From Zizania palustris (taxonomy: Eukaryota; Streptophyta; Magnoliopsida; Poales; Poaceae): a DNA stretch of 64,000 bases. The translations under genes were made by a program, and so were the position numbers. A model generated the notes under the pieces. It worked only from the letters and a program-made list of their open reading frames with translations. It had not been told where the DNA came from and made no database searches. Shown here piece by piece: positions 23,009 through 35,072 of this stretch. Every line of letters begins with the position of its first letter. The stretch's first letter is position 1. Where the stretch lies: NCBI GenBank assembly GCA_019279435.1, contig JAAALK010000283.1, forward strand, positions 434,001 to 498,000, in the 5' to 3' direction.

Positions 23009-23169
23009 ACGGTAACACCAGTATCGCCTCCTTTATCTTCTTTAGAGATTGAGCAATAAATAGCCGCATTAGTAGATCAAGCTATTAGCGCTTCGCTAGC
23101 CAACAATTTAGATTCGGTAGTTAGCTATCAAGTAGTGGCGACACTTAGAAGGTTTGGCTTTACCGAGGC
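23009..23169 (+). pseudogene. T2 Gag, first visible fragment
   Basis: Plus-strand homologue of T1 gag (21560-21710 region): pieces corresponding to SPHLSSFEIEQ, SLANRLDLAV and VEATLRRFDFTEA are readable, with a TAA at about 23056. It is cut on the left by T1's LTR and on the right by a solo LTR at 23170. It continues at 25176 after the target-site copy. Confidence 0.8.
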
Positions 23170-25175
23170 TGTAGGACCGAAAGTAGCGACCAGAGGGGAG
23201 GGTGAATGGGCGCCTTAAAAATTATTTTGAATCAATGGCCTGCTCCCAACACCCAATGCTCCTCAAAAGACTAAGCAACAAAGCATGAATAGATTGCCTA
23301 AGTCTAAAAGTATCTAGCCTAGAAGAGTTTGGTGTTCTAGACAGAGAAACACCAAAACAGTGCTAATTAGGCAGATAAGCAAAATATTCAAAACATGGCA
23401 GATCAAACTTCTCAGCAGATGATCTAAGTGTACATGAGAAGAGATGAGAAGTTACTGTTCAAATTTGTCTCCTGTTCAAAACTTGGCGAAGCCTGCTTCG
23501 GTGTGTCAAAGCTTGCTTCAGAGTCCCAAAGTCTAGCGAAGGTTGTCAATGAAGTGCCGAAGGTTTGTTGAGTCTATCCTAGTTCGAGTGTGGCAGAGAG
23601 CGAAGCCTGCTTCGAAGTGAAGTATGAAAGTATCGAGGCTTGCTTCGAACAGTGTACTTCGAAGCCTAAACTTCGATCAGAAAGCTTCGAACAAAGCTCG
23701 CAAAAAAGCAACCTCCAAAAGAGTAGCGAAGCTAAACATACAGCAGCAAAACAAAATCGAAGCCTACACTCTACCTTCAAAGTTAGCTTGATCGAGGTAT
23801 GACCACCGAAGTGGTAACCTTCGAACCGAAGACTTACTTCGAATAACAAGCTCCGAACCAACAAGCAATGACCCTCGAAGAAGACAGCAGCAGAAAGATC
23901 TCAGAAAACACACTTCGAGCGAAGTCTACCAGAGAGACATACTTCGAAGCTATCTTCGAAGCCTGTCGAAGTATGCTTCGCAAAAGAGCCGAAGTATGTC
24001 AGAAAAAAACCTTAGAACTGAGCACACTTCGAAGCAAGATTCATAGCTCGAGTTCGGAGTCAAAAGTTCTAGCGAAGCCTTAGAAGATGTCAGGTCGAAG
24101 CCTGCCTCACAGAGCTGAGAGACTTCGAACAGAGAAGAGGGCTTCGCCAGAAAAAGCCAGAGAAAGGCTAAGTCTTGTCTACTCGATCAAAAAGCTAAGC
24201 ATGAAAAATCAAGGCTAGAGTACTAGTGTACTGTTGCTACAGGGACTAGGTACTACTTGCTACAAGCAAGAACTAGTACTCCTCACGTGAAGAACAGAAG
24301 CAACAGAGACACATTTGCTCAAGAAAAATAGCTACACACGTGAATCAAAGCAGTAAAAACAACTGCTGAAACGCTGCAACTCGAAGAGACAACAGAAGAG
24401 AATAGAATCTCACAGATTCATGAAGAACAAGAACTCACAGCAGTGCATGCAGGAATAAAAATGGCTTTCGCAAGAGCCTGGAGGCGCACAAACAGGAACG
24501 AGAGCAGGGAATAAAAAATGACCCAAATAATTAAAAGTGAATTCTGGAAGGGTAACCTAACCCTAGGGATTGAGGCCCTATTTATAGGCTAACCAATAGC
24601 TAGGAATATTCCACCAGCCCCTTAGGGTTTTTTACAGACGCTGGAATAAAAGGAAAAGATTAAACTGCCCTTAGGATATTTTTACAGACTCGACTGACTG
24701 ACTGTGGGCCTAGGGACAAAATAGTAAATTCCTATTTACAGATGACTTATCCGTAAGCTAAGCTTTCGTAGCGACTACGGCTTCTCTTCTGGACAGTCCG
24801 ATACAAGATCAGCGGTCGTCAGTTTTGCGCCGAAACTGACAAAGCCTCCACCGACTTTGCACCAGGTACCCGGATTGGGGCGGCCCGACTACGCAGCTCT
24901 CTCAGCCCATCAATCGCTCACCGCCCGTGTACTTGAGTCAATCCTGGTCAACATCCCAGTGGGTCTTCTGCTGCTCCTAGCCCATGTACCCGGATTGGGC
25001 CAGCCCAACTTCGCGGCCCCTCTGCCCGACAGTCACTCGCTGCCCGTGTACCTGAGTCACACGCGGCCCATGACGCAGCAGATCTCCTCTTTTCTTCTGT
25101 CCTCTTTGACTATCGTTGACAATGACTCATCACATCTGGAGCCATGAAGCCCATGCTATTCAGCATGGCTCCTCA
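23170..25175 (-). mobile_element. Solo SIRE/Maximus-type LTR (D family)
   Basis: 2006 bp. On the plus strand it begins TGTAGGACCGAAAG and ends CATGGCTCCTCA, matching both LTRs of element D. Perfect 5-bp target copies GAGGC lie at 23165-23169 and 25176-25180. The minus-strand TATA (CTATAAATAG) is at 24578-24587. It has no PBS, PPT or internal sequence, so it is the remnant of LTR-LTR recombination. ORFs here (such as 24857-25147) are LTR noise. Confidence 0.93.
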
Positions 25176-27272
25176 GAGGCCATTCCTCCAACTCCAATCG
25201 CTAGTGTAGTTCCGGTGAATCATATCTATAGCAGAACTGACGGTAGTACTGGCAAGACCATCACCTCTCCGGCCTCAACATATATGACTGAGACAAGCCA
25301 CTATGCACATGGCCAAGATAACTTTGTTTATTGCGCACAACCTACACCTGCACCAGTGTTTCCCGAATTTCCCGCGCCGCATGCTCCCACACAAACGCAT
25401 AGGCCTGAACACGTTATACATCCCGAGCTAGCACACGAGGAAGACCCATGTGACCGACATGCCGACATACCGCCGTGTGTCGCGCCCCGCATGAGAGACG
25501 CGCGTAGGCAGGAGGCCAAGATGACATTGAGGAGCGGATCCGCGCTCTGTTTAGGGAGTGCACTGGCTTCGTATCTAGGGGTTGGGCTAGGGTTTACCAG
25601 AAGCCATACCTCGACCATTTCGACACTATACCATACCCTCGTGGCTATAGAGTCGCTGAATTCACCAAGTTCGATGGTGAGGGTAACAAAACCACAATAA
25701 AGTATGTCAGCTAGTTCTTAGCACTATGTGGAGAAGTTAGTGGGTCAGATGCTTTAAAACTTAGACTATTTTCTCTATCATTATCTGGCACCCTTTCACT
25801 TGGTTTTCGGCGCTCCCGCCGAACTCTATCCAAACATGGGCCGAATTGGAACAAAAGTTCCATTTCTATTTTTATATTGGCAAAATAGAACTCAGGCTTT
25901 CACACTTGACATCGGTCAAACAGAAATCTAGCGAGAGTGTCTCCGAGTACATCAAGCACTTTAGAGATACCGGAAACCGATGTTTTAGTCTCAATATTTT
26001 AGAGAGGAATTTGGTGGATCTAGCTTTCAACGGGTTGCGTTGTGAGATCAAAGAGAGGCTAGACAACTAAAACTTTTTAGAAGTCAGTCAAGTCTTATAG
26101 CAGGCTCTGGTCCAAGAAGGCCGAGCCAAAGATAAAAAGTTTATTAAAACATTCAACAAGCCTAGGGCTGAAGTCCACATCATGGAACACTCCGATGAGG
26201 AAGAGTTGGAGGAAGAAGAGGATTTGGCTGACATGTACGCGACCGAATGAGTTTGGAATGCTAAGAGCAAACCCATCACTTGTTCTGAGTTACACCCGTC
26301 TCCCACCAAGAGTCGGCCTAGCGAAGTCAAATACTCATTTGATATAACTAAGTGCGATAAAATATTTGATTATCTCTTGAAGAACCAACTTCTTAGGTTG
26401 CCTAAGGGCCAAGTCGTTCCAACCACCGACGAGCTAAAGAAACGCCCCTACTGTAAGTGGAATGATCTGCATTCACATTATACTAACGACTGCAATATTT
26501 TTCGTCGGTAGGTGTAATCGGCCATAGAAGAAGGACGATTAAAAATAGACCCCAGCCCAAAGATGAAGCTAGACAAAGACCCCTTTCCCATGAACACCAT
26601 CGACCTCGATGAGAAGAAGGTAGTGATTCGGCCAGAACAGGCCGAGTCAACTAAGGGGAAAGCGGTCATTATTGGAGAATTGCGCACATGCACACTCATA
26701 CCAAAGAATCCTCAAGTAGGAGTGTGGAAAAGGAATGTCAACATGTCTCCTTCGGATAGGGCTCGCATGAAACCAAAGGTGACATTCTAGATGTTGTTGA
26801 GCAAACACTAGAAAAGGCAAGGAAACAGGCCCCCGTCCAAAAAGGCTAAGGCAACCAAAGGGGCCAAGGCAGTCGGAGGGTGGCTTCGGACTCCAGTGGC
26901 CGAACCCCCCGCACAGCGAGTTCGGACCCCGGTAGACGAACCTCCCGAAGGGTGAGTTCGGACCCCAGTGGCTGAAACCTTCACACAGTGGGTTCAAACC
27001 TCAATGGCCGAACCCTCCGCATAATGAGTTCGGCCCCCAATGGCCGAACCCTTTGCACAACGAGCTTGGACCCCAATGACCGAACTCAGCTCTGCTCTGG
27101 GCAAACCCCCCGGTGTGAGGCTTTGGCCCACAATGGCCAAACATACCTCCGCCCTGGCAGTACCCTTCGCTAATATGGTCTGAAATACCTTCGACATGGC
27201 CAAACCCCCCTCCGGGCAATGGGTTCAGCTCGCAGTGGGTGAAGCCGCTGGAGCCACCAATGCCTCCACCAT
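25176..27272 (+). pseudogene. T2 Gag, main fragment
   Basis: It continues GFTEA | IPPTPIAS across the solo LTR. It shows HADIPPCVAP, a one-base shift near 25510, FTKFDGEGN, KQKSSESVSEYIKHFRD, ERLDN then stop, VHIMEHSDEEE and the finger region YCKWNDLHSHYTNDC near 26450 (C-X2-H-X4-H-X4-C, one residue changed to N from T1's D). Several TAG and TGA codons occur. It ends in the tandem FGPQWP-like linker and is cut by element D at 27273. Confidence 0.85.
26885..27245 (+). repeat. Tandem repeat in the Gag-protease linker of T2
   Basis: About ten imperfect units of 33-45 bp built on GAGTTCGGACCCCAGTGGCC-like sequence, coding for short variants of FGPQWPNP. T1 holds the homologous array on the other strand (19600-19950) with a different number of units. 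Confidence 0.65.
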
Positions 27273-29230
27273 TGTAGGACCGAAAGTAGCGACCAGAGGG
27301 GGGTGAATGGGCGCCTAAAAATTCTTTCGAATCAATGGCCTCCTCCCAATACCCAACGCATCTCAAAAGACTAAGCAACAAAGTATGAACAGATTGCCTA
27401 AGTCTAAAGATATCTAGCGTAGAAGCAACTGATGTTAAACAGAGAAACACCAATACAGTGCTAATAGACAGATAAATAGAATACACAAGACATGGCAAGA
27501 CAAACTTCTTAGTACATCAATCTAAGTGCACAAAGAGTGGGAAGAGAAGTTACTGTTCCAAATTTGTCTCCTGTTCGAAACTTGACAAAGCCTGCTTCGC
27601 TGGTCGAAGCCTGCTTCGCTTGGTCGAAGCTGGTCGAAGCCTGCTTCGCTTGGTCGAAGCCTGCTTCGGAGTTGCTTGTCGAAGTCGAGCGAAGGTTATG
27701 GAAGTCGAACAGAGTACTTCGAAGCCTAGACTTCGATCAGAAAGGTTCGAACAAGCTCATAGAAAATCAACCTCTGGAAGAGAAGCGAAGCCAGACACGC
27801 AGGTATGACCTTCGAAGCTAACAATATCGAGGTATGACCTTCGAACCACAGGCCAGCTTCGAAACGAAGTCTGCAGGTGTTGACACACAAGAAGTTGAAG
27901 ATCACAAACACACTTCGAATGACAAGCTTCGAACTCACAAGTTGTGACCCTCAAAAATGACGGCAGCAGAAAGATCTCAGAGAATATACGTCGAGCGAAG
28001 TATATCAGAGAGACTAGCTTCGAAGTCAACTTTGAAGCCTGTCGGAGTATACCTTCGCACAGATGGTCGAAGCATGTCAAGCTAACCGCAGAAAAACGTA
28101 ATTCGAAGCTTGCAACACAGTACACAAAGTGAAGTCGAAGTTCAAGCGAAGTCCTCGAGGATGTCAGATCGAAGCCTGCCTCACAGAGCTGAGGGACTTC
28201 GAACTGAGAGAAGGGGCTTCGCCAGAAACAACCAGAAAAGGGACTTTGGCCCTATCAACTCGATCAAAGAGCTACGCAGGAAAAAGCAAGCCTAGAGTAC
28301 TAGTGTACTGTTGCTACAAGGAGTAGGTACTACTTGCTACAGGCAAGAACTAGTACTCCTCACGTGAAGAACAGAAGCAACAAAAGCACAAAAACACTCG
28401 GAATAAAAACCAGCCGTACGTTGTTCGAAGCATTAAAACAACAACAATCACTGCACACTGAATGTTTTGAACAGAGAATAACTCATCACAGCATCATGAA
28501 GAACAGCAGGGAAGCAGAGAAGGAAATGCCGTGAGCAGAGCCTGGCGGCGCACACACAGGATAGAGAAAACGCAGGGAACAAGAGGAATGACCCAAGGAA
28601 TTGATTGAAAAGTGATTTCAGCAAAAGGGTGACCTAACCCTAGGGATTGGGGCCCTATTTATAGTCTGCCCAACACTAGGAATATTCCACCAGCCCCTTT
28701 GGGTTTTTTATAGACGCTGAAATAAAGGAAAAGACTCAATTGCCCTTAGGATTTTTTACAGACTCGACTGACTAACTGTGGGCCTAGAGATACAGATGAC
28801 TTATCCAGAATCTAAGCTTTCGTAGCAACTACGGCTTCTCTTCTGGACAGTCCGATACAAGATCAACGGTTGTTAGTTTTGTGCCGAAACTGACAAAGCC
28901 TCCACCGACTTTGCACCAGGTACCCGGATTGGGCCGGCCCGATTCCGCAGCTCTCTCAGCCCGGCAATCACTCACCGCCTGTGGACCTGAGTCAATCCTG
29001 GTCAACAGCCCAGTGGGTGTTTTGCTGCTTCTGGCCCATGTACCCGGATTGGGCCAACCCGACTTCGCAGCTCTCTCAGCCCGACCGTCGCTCGCTGCCC
29101 GTGTACTTGAGTCACACGCGGCCCATGAAACAACAGATCTCCTCTCTTCTACAGTCCTCTTTGACTACCGTTGACAATGACTCATCACATCTGGAGCCAT
29201 GAGGCCCATGCTATTCAGCATGGCTCCTCA
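27273..29230 (-). repeat. 3' LTR of D (left)
   Basis: Plus-strand ends TGTAGGACCG...GGCTCCTCA, 1958 bp. The minus-strand TATA (CTATAAATAG) is at 28655-28664. It differs from the right LTR by scattered substitutions, by copy number of a TGGTCGAAGCCTGCTTCGCT unit at 27595-27670, and by loss of about 100 bp after it. Confidence 0.92.
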
Positions 29231-30251
29231 ATCTCCCCCTTGATGAGTGCATTGTCAACACTTCACTTCTAGCTCTTGAGAACCTGCGAACAACTGTGGA
29301 AACACGAAAACAAAGCACAAGAAAACAAAGAAGAAGAAAATAAGGTAAAAGTTTAACCCTAATGACCAAAAGCCGAACAAAAGCAAGAGGCGGTCATTAT
29401 GGTTAACCAAAGGTAAAAGCTCAGAATGAGTGCGATCTCAGAAACATCAACAAGGATATCAAAAGAGTAAGAACAAACGAGACAAAAACTCCCCCTTAAA
29501 CTTACATTCCAAGATTTCTCCCCCTTGTTGACAAGTGAACTCATCAAGCACTCAAAAGAGACACGAACTCCCTCTTAAATGCAGCTACCCCTCAAAATAT
29601 GCAATGAATGCAACTGGGGTGCATGTGGAGTGTAGAGAGCATGCTTCTCAGATATGATTGACTACAATTACAAACATCTAACAAGTATAGCGAAAGACAT
29701 ACGGTCGGAGACTCATGGCATGATCAGTGCAACAGATGATATCTAAAGAAAGTCATTAGCACACATTTTTCAGTTTTTCGCAAACAAAAGCATCACCACA
29801 TTTTCCAGTTGACAAGCAATGTAAAGCATGAGATGTAAAAGCTAACTGATATCTACCAAGATAAGCATTGTCTAAAACAAAAGTGCTTCAGCAAACTCGT
29901 TATCATTTCAATTTTCATGCCTTTTTTTCTTTTTCATTTATGCCAGGGGTTATTTGCATGTCAAACCTTATGCTGACCAACCAAGTCAAGCCTAGGCCAG
30001 ATCTGGACCATCAGAAGCTTAAGACATTGGTCTTGGCATACACTACATTGTCCTAGTTCATACCAAAGTACTATGGTACGCAGTCCAGAACAATGCAATG
30101 CGACAAAACAAACCCACCTGGATCTTTGCAAGTTATGCATAAAGAGGCATGGAATTTTCATTTTATTGATTTTTCATCATTTTTATAGCACATTTCCATG
30201 TTTTAAAGCAGAAAGATGTCCAAGTTGCATGTTTGCATCTAAGTCAGGAAC
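29231..30251 (-). other. Post-ORF non-coding region and PPT copies of D
   Basis: On the minus strand the PPT (CATCAAGGGGGAGAT) abuts the LTR at 29231-29245, and further CCCCCTT-type copies lie at about 29492 and 29521. 29942-30128 is the block conserved with E2, F and G. There is no coding sequence. Homology to E2 (51800-52830) ends at about 30251, where a deletion joins it to G's LTR. Confidence 0.8.
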
Positions 30252-32540
30252 TAAGTGTGCTCCGGAGGGAGACATTCGAAGGTGCCCGACGAAGGTCTCA
30301 GAAGTCGAGGCGCATCGAAGGCATGGTCCGGGTGAGGCTCGTCGAGGAGTGTGCTCGGGAAGAGACACTGCGACGAAGTGCTCATGGAATGCTTCATGCG
30401 GAGGCCTTGGACGAAGGAGGGACTTCGAAGGGTGGTACTCCGAAGGTGGGGCTTCGGAGTGTGGTTGTCTTGTGGTACTTCGGCCTGCATGGCTTCGGTA
30501 CACGGACTGACGGAGTTCGAGCTGGGCGGAAGCTGCGAAGCCGTGGTGGTCCACTCCGGAGGTGTTGGTGCGAAGGCCCAAGGGCTTTGACGGCTTCGGC
30601 TCAAAACCGTCAGTGTATCGGAGGCTATCTTCGGCGAAGCGAAGGCCACCAGGCCCAAGGCTTCTCGCCGAAGCTACCGCACCCTCGCGTGCGAAGAGGG
30701 GCTTCGGAAAGGTCAAAGGCTGCAAGTCTGATAGTGTCTGCTCTGCAGAAAGCTGGCGCTGTCCCCTCTGCAAAGGCTGACAGAGAAGCCTCCAATAAAG
30801 TTGACTACCTTTTGTACCCCTCAGTTCTGTAGAGACAAAACCAATGTAAACCCTAGGGGTAATGTAGTCAATTCCTTTGGGTGAACTGTGGGCTATAAAT
30901 ATGGGGGCTCGGTAGGTAACATTTAACACTTTGAGCATTTACTGTTGAGCTCATGTACTAGCTACACACCTCGCTGTATTCATCCAGAGTTCAATTTTAT
31001 TGTGTTCCTTGTTCAAGCGGCGAAGCCCTGCTTCTATGTGCTTTTTTCTTGAGCTCGTTTTACATGCCTCGCTAGTTGTAGTGCACTGAAGCCTATCTAG
31101 GCGAAGGTTGTGATGGGGGAGTGGTCCCGATCTTCCGCTAGGTAAAGGATAAACTTGGGTTGGTGGAGAATCTCGACGTTGGCGATCCAAGGCTCCGGTC
31201 CGGTGGATCAAAACCTTGCAATCGTTACACCACTGTCTCCGTTGGTTATCAACCACGCAGGACGCGATTGACCTCGCCACGAAGGCTAATTCCTGCAAGC
31301 GAACCCAAGAACACAAGCAAGAACAGGAAGGATACAAATCGAATGCCAAATCACAGACAAACGAAGATAAGGTGAGGTTTCACAAACGCCAATGCAGCAG
31401 CCAATCGGTCCGGTGCAAGAGGCGGGATCTAAACACAACAGTGTAGATGCAACAAAGCAAAACCTAACCCTAGAGGTGGCTGGCGTGAGAAAATATAGGG
31501 CGGCGGCCTGTGGAAGGTGAACAGACATGGGCTGTGGGCTAGAAGACGTACAGACTCAGATTATGGCCAACATGGCCCAGTTCTGTCACGCAGGACTGTT
31601 TTAAATACACAGGACGACTCGAGACTCCAAATGAGGTTAAACCAACGGCAAACGATCCGTCTTCTCCTTAGCTTTCCAAAAAGTCCAGGAACGCGCCAAT
31701 CGGACTTCGTATGAGGAAGTTATGACCATTTTGGTGAATGGTGGTCGATGTAGTCCGAACCAGCGAATTCTTGACTTCAAATCGTCCGTGCGGCTCCGTC
31801 TTCAACTCCAACTCTCCTATTCCATCTCCCATGTTCCTAAGCAACAAAATATCACTAGTATTCAGTAGCATCCCATCCAAACAAATATAATCAAAGTTGC
31901 TAAGGAACGAATTAACCTCATGGTTCAAGCGACGGGCACGGGTGAATGTGATTCGTCCTAGTAACTGAATTGTAGGTGGAGGCTCCATGTGTGTATCATG
32001 TGAAGTGATGTCCTCATCAGGTTGTTTTTGTGCGAAGTATGTTTTTCAGCGTGCTGTCGCTCTGTGTAATAGGAGGTGAGACCTCGCTGCTTACTAGCGA
32101 AGCCCTGATCGAAGCTCGTGCTTTTATCGTGTCTGTGACTCTAGTGAAGTCTGTCAGTGTGTGTTTAGACCTTCGTGTACGAAGCTCAGCACCTGTTGCT
32201 GCTGCCAAGTACTTGGTCGAAGTCCTCAGTTGGGTGTCCACTCTTGCGAAGGGTGAAGTGCGAAGCCTGCTCGAAGCACCCTGTGTGCGGAGCCTGCACT
32301 GACTTAGCAGAGTAGATTTTCAAGGGTTGTAAGTGGAGCGAAGTCTTCTTGGCTTCGAACTTTTGCTCCAGCGAAGCCTGTGTTCGGAGCTGTCAAAACA
32401 CCTCCGAACCAGACCTCCGAAGGTAGTGTTCGAAGCCTGTTCCGCAGAAGACAAAACTAAAACCGAAGGCTAGTTTTTAGCCCGAAATTTTAAAAGCTCC
32501 CATTCACCCCCCCCCTCTGGTCGCCGTTTCCGGTCCAACA
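30252..32540 (+). repeat. 5' LTR of G, truncated and split by H1
   Basis: Matches 40086-41456 of the 3' LTR except for the H1 insertion at 31111-32019. TATA box TATAAATAT at 30894-30902. It ends GTTTCCGGTCCAACA at 32540. Several long ORFs on both strands here are CTTCGG-rich repeat artefacts. Confidence 0.88.
31111..32019 (-). mobile_element. H1: solo Ty3-type LTR with a retained pol C-terminus
   Basis: 909 bp, ends TGATG...CATCA, perfect target copies GGTTG at 31106-31110 and 32020-32024. On the minus strand, from 31988, an ORF of 106 codons reads TFTRARRLNHEVNSFLSN. This is like the extreme C-terminus of some grass Ty3 polyproteins, where the pol frame runs into the 3' LTR. H2 at 45066 shares this segment and the promoter-distal part. 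The lineage within Ty3 is uncertain. Confidence 0.72.
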
Positions 32541-32542
32541 AT

Positions 32543-32554
32543 TGGTATCAGAGC
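32543..32554 (+). other. Primer-binding site of G (iMet)
   Basis: TGGTATCAGAGC two bases after the LTR end, matching initiator tRNA-Met. Confidence 0.92.
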
Positions 32555-32604
32555 GGGTTAAGATCACCAGTTGACCTTAACCGGTTTTGTGATCTGTTGG
32601 CGAC

Positions 32605-35072
32605 ATGGATAGAGGCAGTAAAATTCCTCTGTTCGATGGGACAGATTTTGCATACTGGAAGGTGCGCATGGAGGCTTACTTGTTAAGCCAAGGAAATGCA
32701 ATTTGGGAGATTGTGGACTCACAATACTCCATCCCTGATACTCGCACCACTCAAACAGAAAAAGATCAGTATAATGCCAACTCGAAGGCAAGAAACACAC
32801 TGTTCATTGGTTTGAGCCGGAGTGAGTTCGATAGGGTGCAACACCTTAGGACTGCTAGGGAGATTTGGACAACTCTCACTGTCTTTCATGAGGGCTCTAC
32901 ACAGATTAAGGCCAGGCGCCAAAGCACATACAATCAATAGTATCAGTTGTTTGTGCAGGCACCTGGTGAATCTATAGATGCCATGTTTTCTCGCTTTGAT
33001 GCGATAGTGAGTAACTTGCGGTCCAACGGGACGCTTGCCTACAGTGATCACGATAGGGCTATCAAGCTTCTCTATGCTCTTGACCGTAGCATATGGGAAG
33101 TGAAGATATCCAGCATTGAGGAGTCTGCAGGTTATGACACATTGACCTGTGATGAGCTCTTCAGCAAGCTGAAGTCCACAGAGATTGCCAAGGCATCTCT
33201 TGCAATGCACAGAAGCTCTTTGCCACAGCCATTGGCATTGGTTTCTAGCACTAGCCGTGGCACCACTACAGAACCAAGCACATCTGGCACTTGTGTTCTC
33301 GCAGATGGTTTTGCTTTGTCCTCCCTGGTCTCCGTCACAAAGGAGCAGGTGGACACTCTGGATGATGATGAGCTTGCTCTCATTGCCAGAAGGTTCACCC
33401 GTTTTCATCATGAGAGACGGGATCAGAGGAGAAGTGGTTTTAGTGGTTGTTTTGAATGTGGCGACACCTCTCACATTAAGGCCAATTGTCCCAAGCTCAA
33501 GAAGAGAGATGAGAGTGAGCGCCCTAAATACCACAAGAAGGAGAGGAAACCCTTTGTGAAGGGCAAGCGCGGCAAGATGGCTAAGAAAGTAGCCAAGGCC
33601 GCTTCCAGAGCATTTGTTGCTGCTCTCAGCGACATCGACACTTCCTCAACTGAGGAGTCGAGCTCTGAGGAGGAGGAGTCCCCAAGGAAGGAGGACAAGA
33701 AGGACAAGAAGGGACGAGATTTCACCGGCCTTTGCTTCATGGCCGACAGTGATCACAGCGGCGATGAGCTTGACTCATCTGAGGTACCTCTATCATCTGA
33801 CCAGCTATTAATTAAATTAGATGAGATGAATGAAGTAGTTCTTGGTCATGATAGATTACTTGTGCAAGCCACTAGAGAAAGAAAAGACCTTAGACTTAGG
33901 CTAGAAACTATTTCTACTGAATATGCCAAGCTTAAGTCTAAGTTTAATGATGCTGAATGTGAATCATGTTCTGTTGTCATGAGTGAGCTTGCTCAGTTGC
34001 GTTCTGTACATGCTCAAACTCTTTCAGAGCTTGAGACTGCACAGAAGCAGCTCTTGGAGGTGGATTCTAGACCTCATGATATTATTGAATGCATGAACTG
34101 TTCTTTATTACGCGAGAGCATTAATTTACGTGATAAACATGTTCATGATTTGGAGGCTAGATTGGAGAGGGCCGGTAGTTCTAAGGATGTGCAGCCTGTT
34201 TGTGACACATGCATTACCCTTAAGGACCAGCTAGGCACTGTTAGAGAGCGGGCTAAAAACCTCATGTCTAAAAATGAATACCTTCTTTCTGTGGTGAATA
34301 AATGCACTGAGGGAATTGAAAGGGTAGGATGGATTTGCTCTTGGCCAAGACCAAGTTGTGTGCTGATAGAGCAGGGGTAGCTCTAGGTTTGGGTTTTGAG
34401 AGGATTCCTTCAGACAGTAAAACCAAAACTGTTTTTACCTCTCCCACTACCTTAGAGAAAGAAAGAGCTCTGTTAGACACTCCATCAGCCAAAAAGCCTA
34501 CCCAACCACCAAAGAAAACCACACCTCCTGCCAAGAAAAATCCTCCCAAGAAAACCACTCAGAGAAAACCCAAGGAGCCTGTGAGAGTTGCTCCTGTGAC
34601 CCATGAGAGTGCCCCTAGGAGAGTTTTTCACTGTTCTTACTGTCAGCGGGCGGGTCATTTGGTTGGGTTCTGTTTTCATCGCATCAAGGATGAGCGACAC
34701 GCTCAGGCAATGAGTTACCAGGACATGCATTACCCATCTTTAGGTATGCATGAGTCTGAGTTCTACTCTCGTCCTGTTTTCGAGGCTCCTCGTGCTTCTC
34801 GGAGAGGTTTTGCTCCTCGAGGTGTTCACCTTGTTCCATATGGTGTTAGACCTCGGGCGAGTAGCTTTGTACCTCGTCAGAGTAGGAGACCTCGTCATGC
34901 TTTTCGATCACTGCATGTAGGTAGACCTCGCACTTTGCATCATTCAGATTATCATGTGCGTAGACCATCTACTTTTACTGTGCCTACTACTCGTGTCACT
35001 CAGTGCTGGATGCCTCGTCATTTTTTCACTCACCCCAGCACTGAGCGATCGAGATATTCTTATCATGTGTAG
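32605..35072 (+). pseudogene. Gag of G with two zinc knuckles and a CxxC coiled coil
   Basis: It starts MDRGSKIPLFDG. Capsid-type UBN2/gag domain at about residues 10-220. First CCHC knuckle from residue 282 (CFECGDTSHIKANC). Then a Lys/Ser/Glu-rich linker and a long coiled-coil region with CESC, CMNC and CDTC at about residues 452, 496 and 533. The second knuckle is CSYCQRAGHLVGFC, followed by an Arg/His-rich tail. Breaks: TAG 32938 (CAG in F), a 5-base insertion near 34318 (absent in F), and a TAG at 35070 at the protease border that F shares. It forms the particle shell in this lineage. Confidence 0.88.

Noticed and set aside
23590..24120. Dispersed TTCGAAG repeats as a CRISPR-like or satellite array
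   Set aside because: Spacing and units are irregular, lying inside LTRs of a eukaryotic element.
30183..30938. Long ORFs on both strands, such as the 251-codon minus frame and its twin at 39850-40413
   Set aside because: They fall in the CTTCGG-rich LTRs of G; openness follows from repeat composition, and the repeats of the same LTR in F break the frames.
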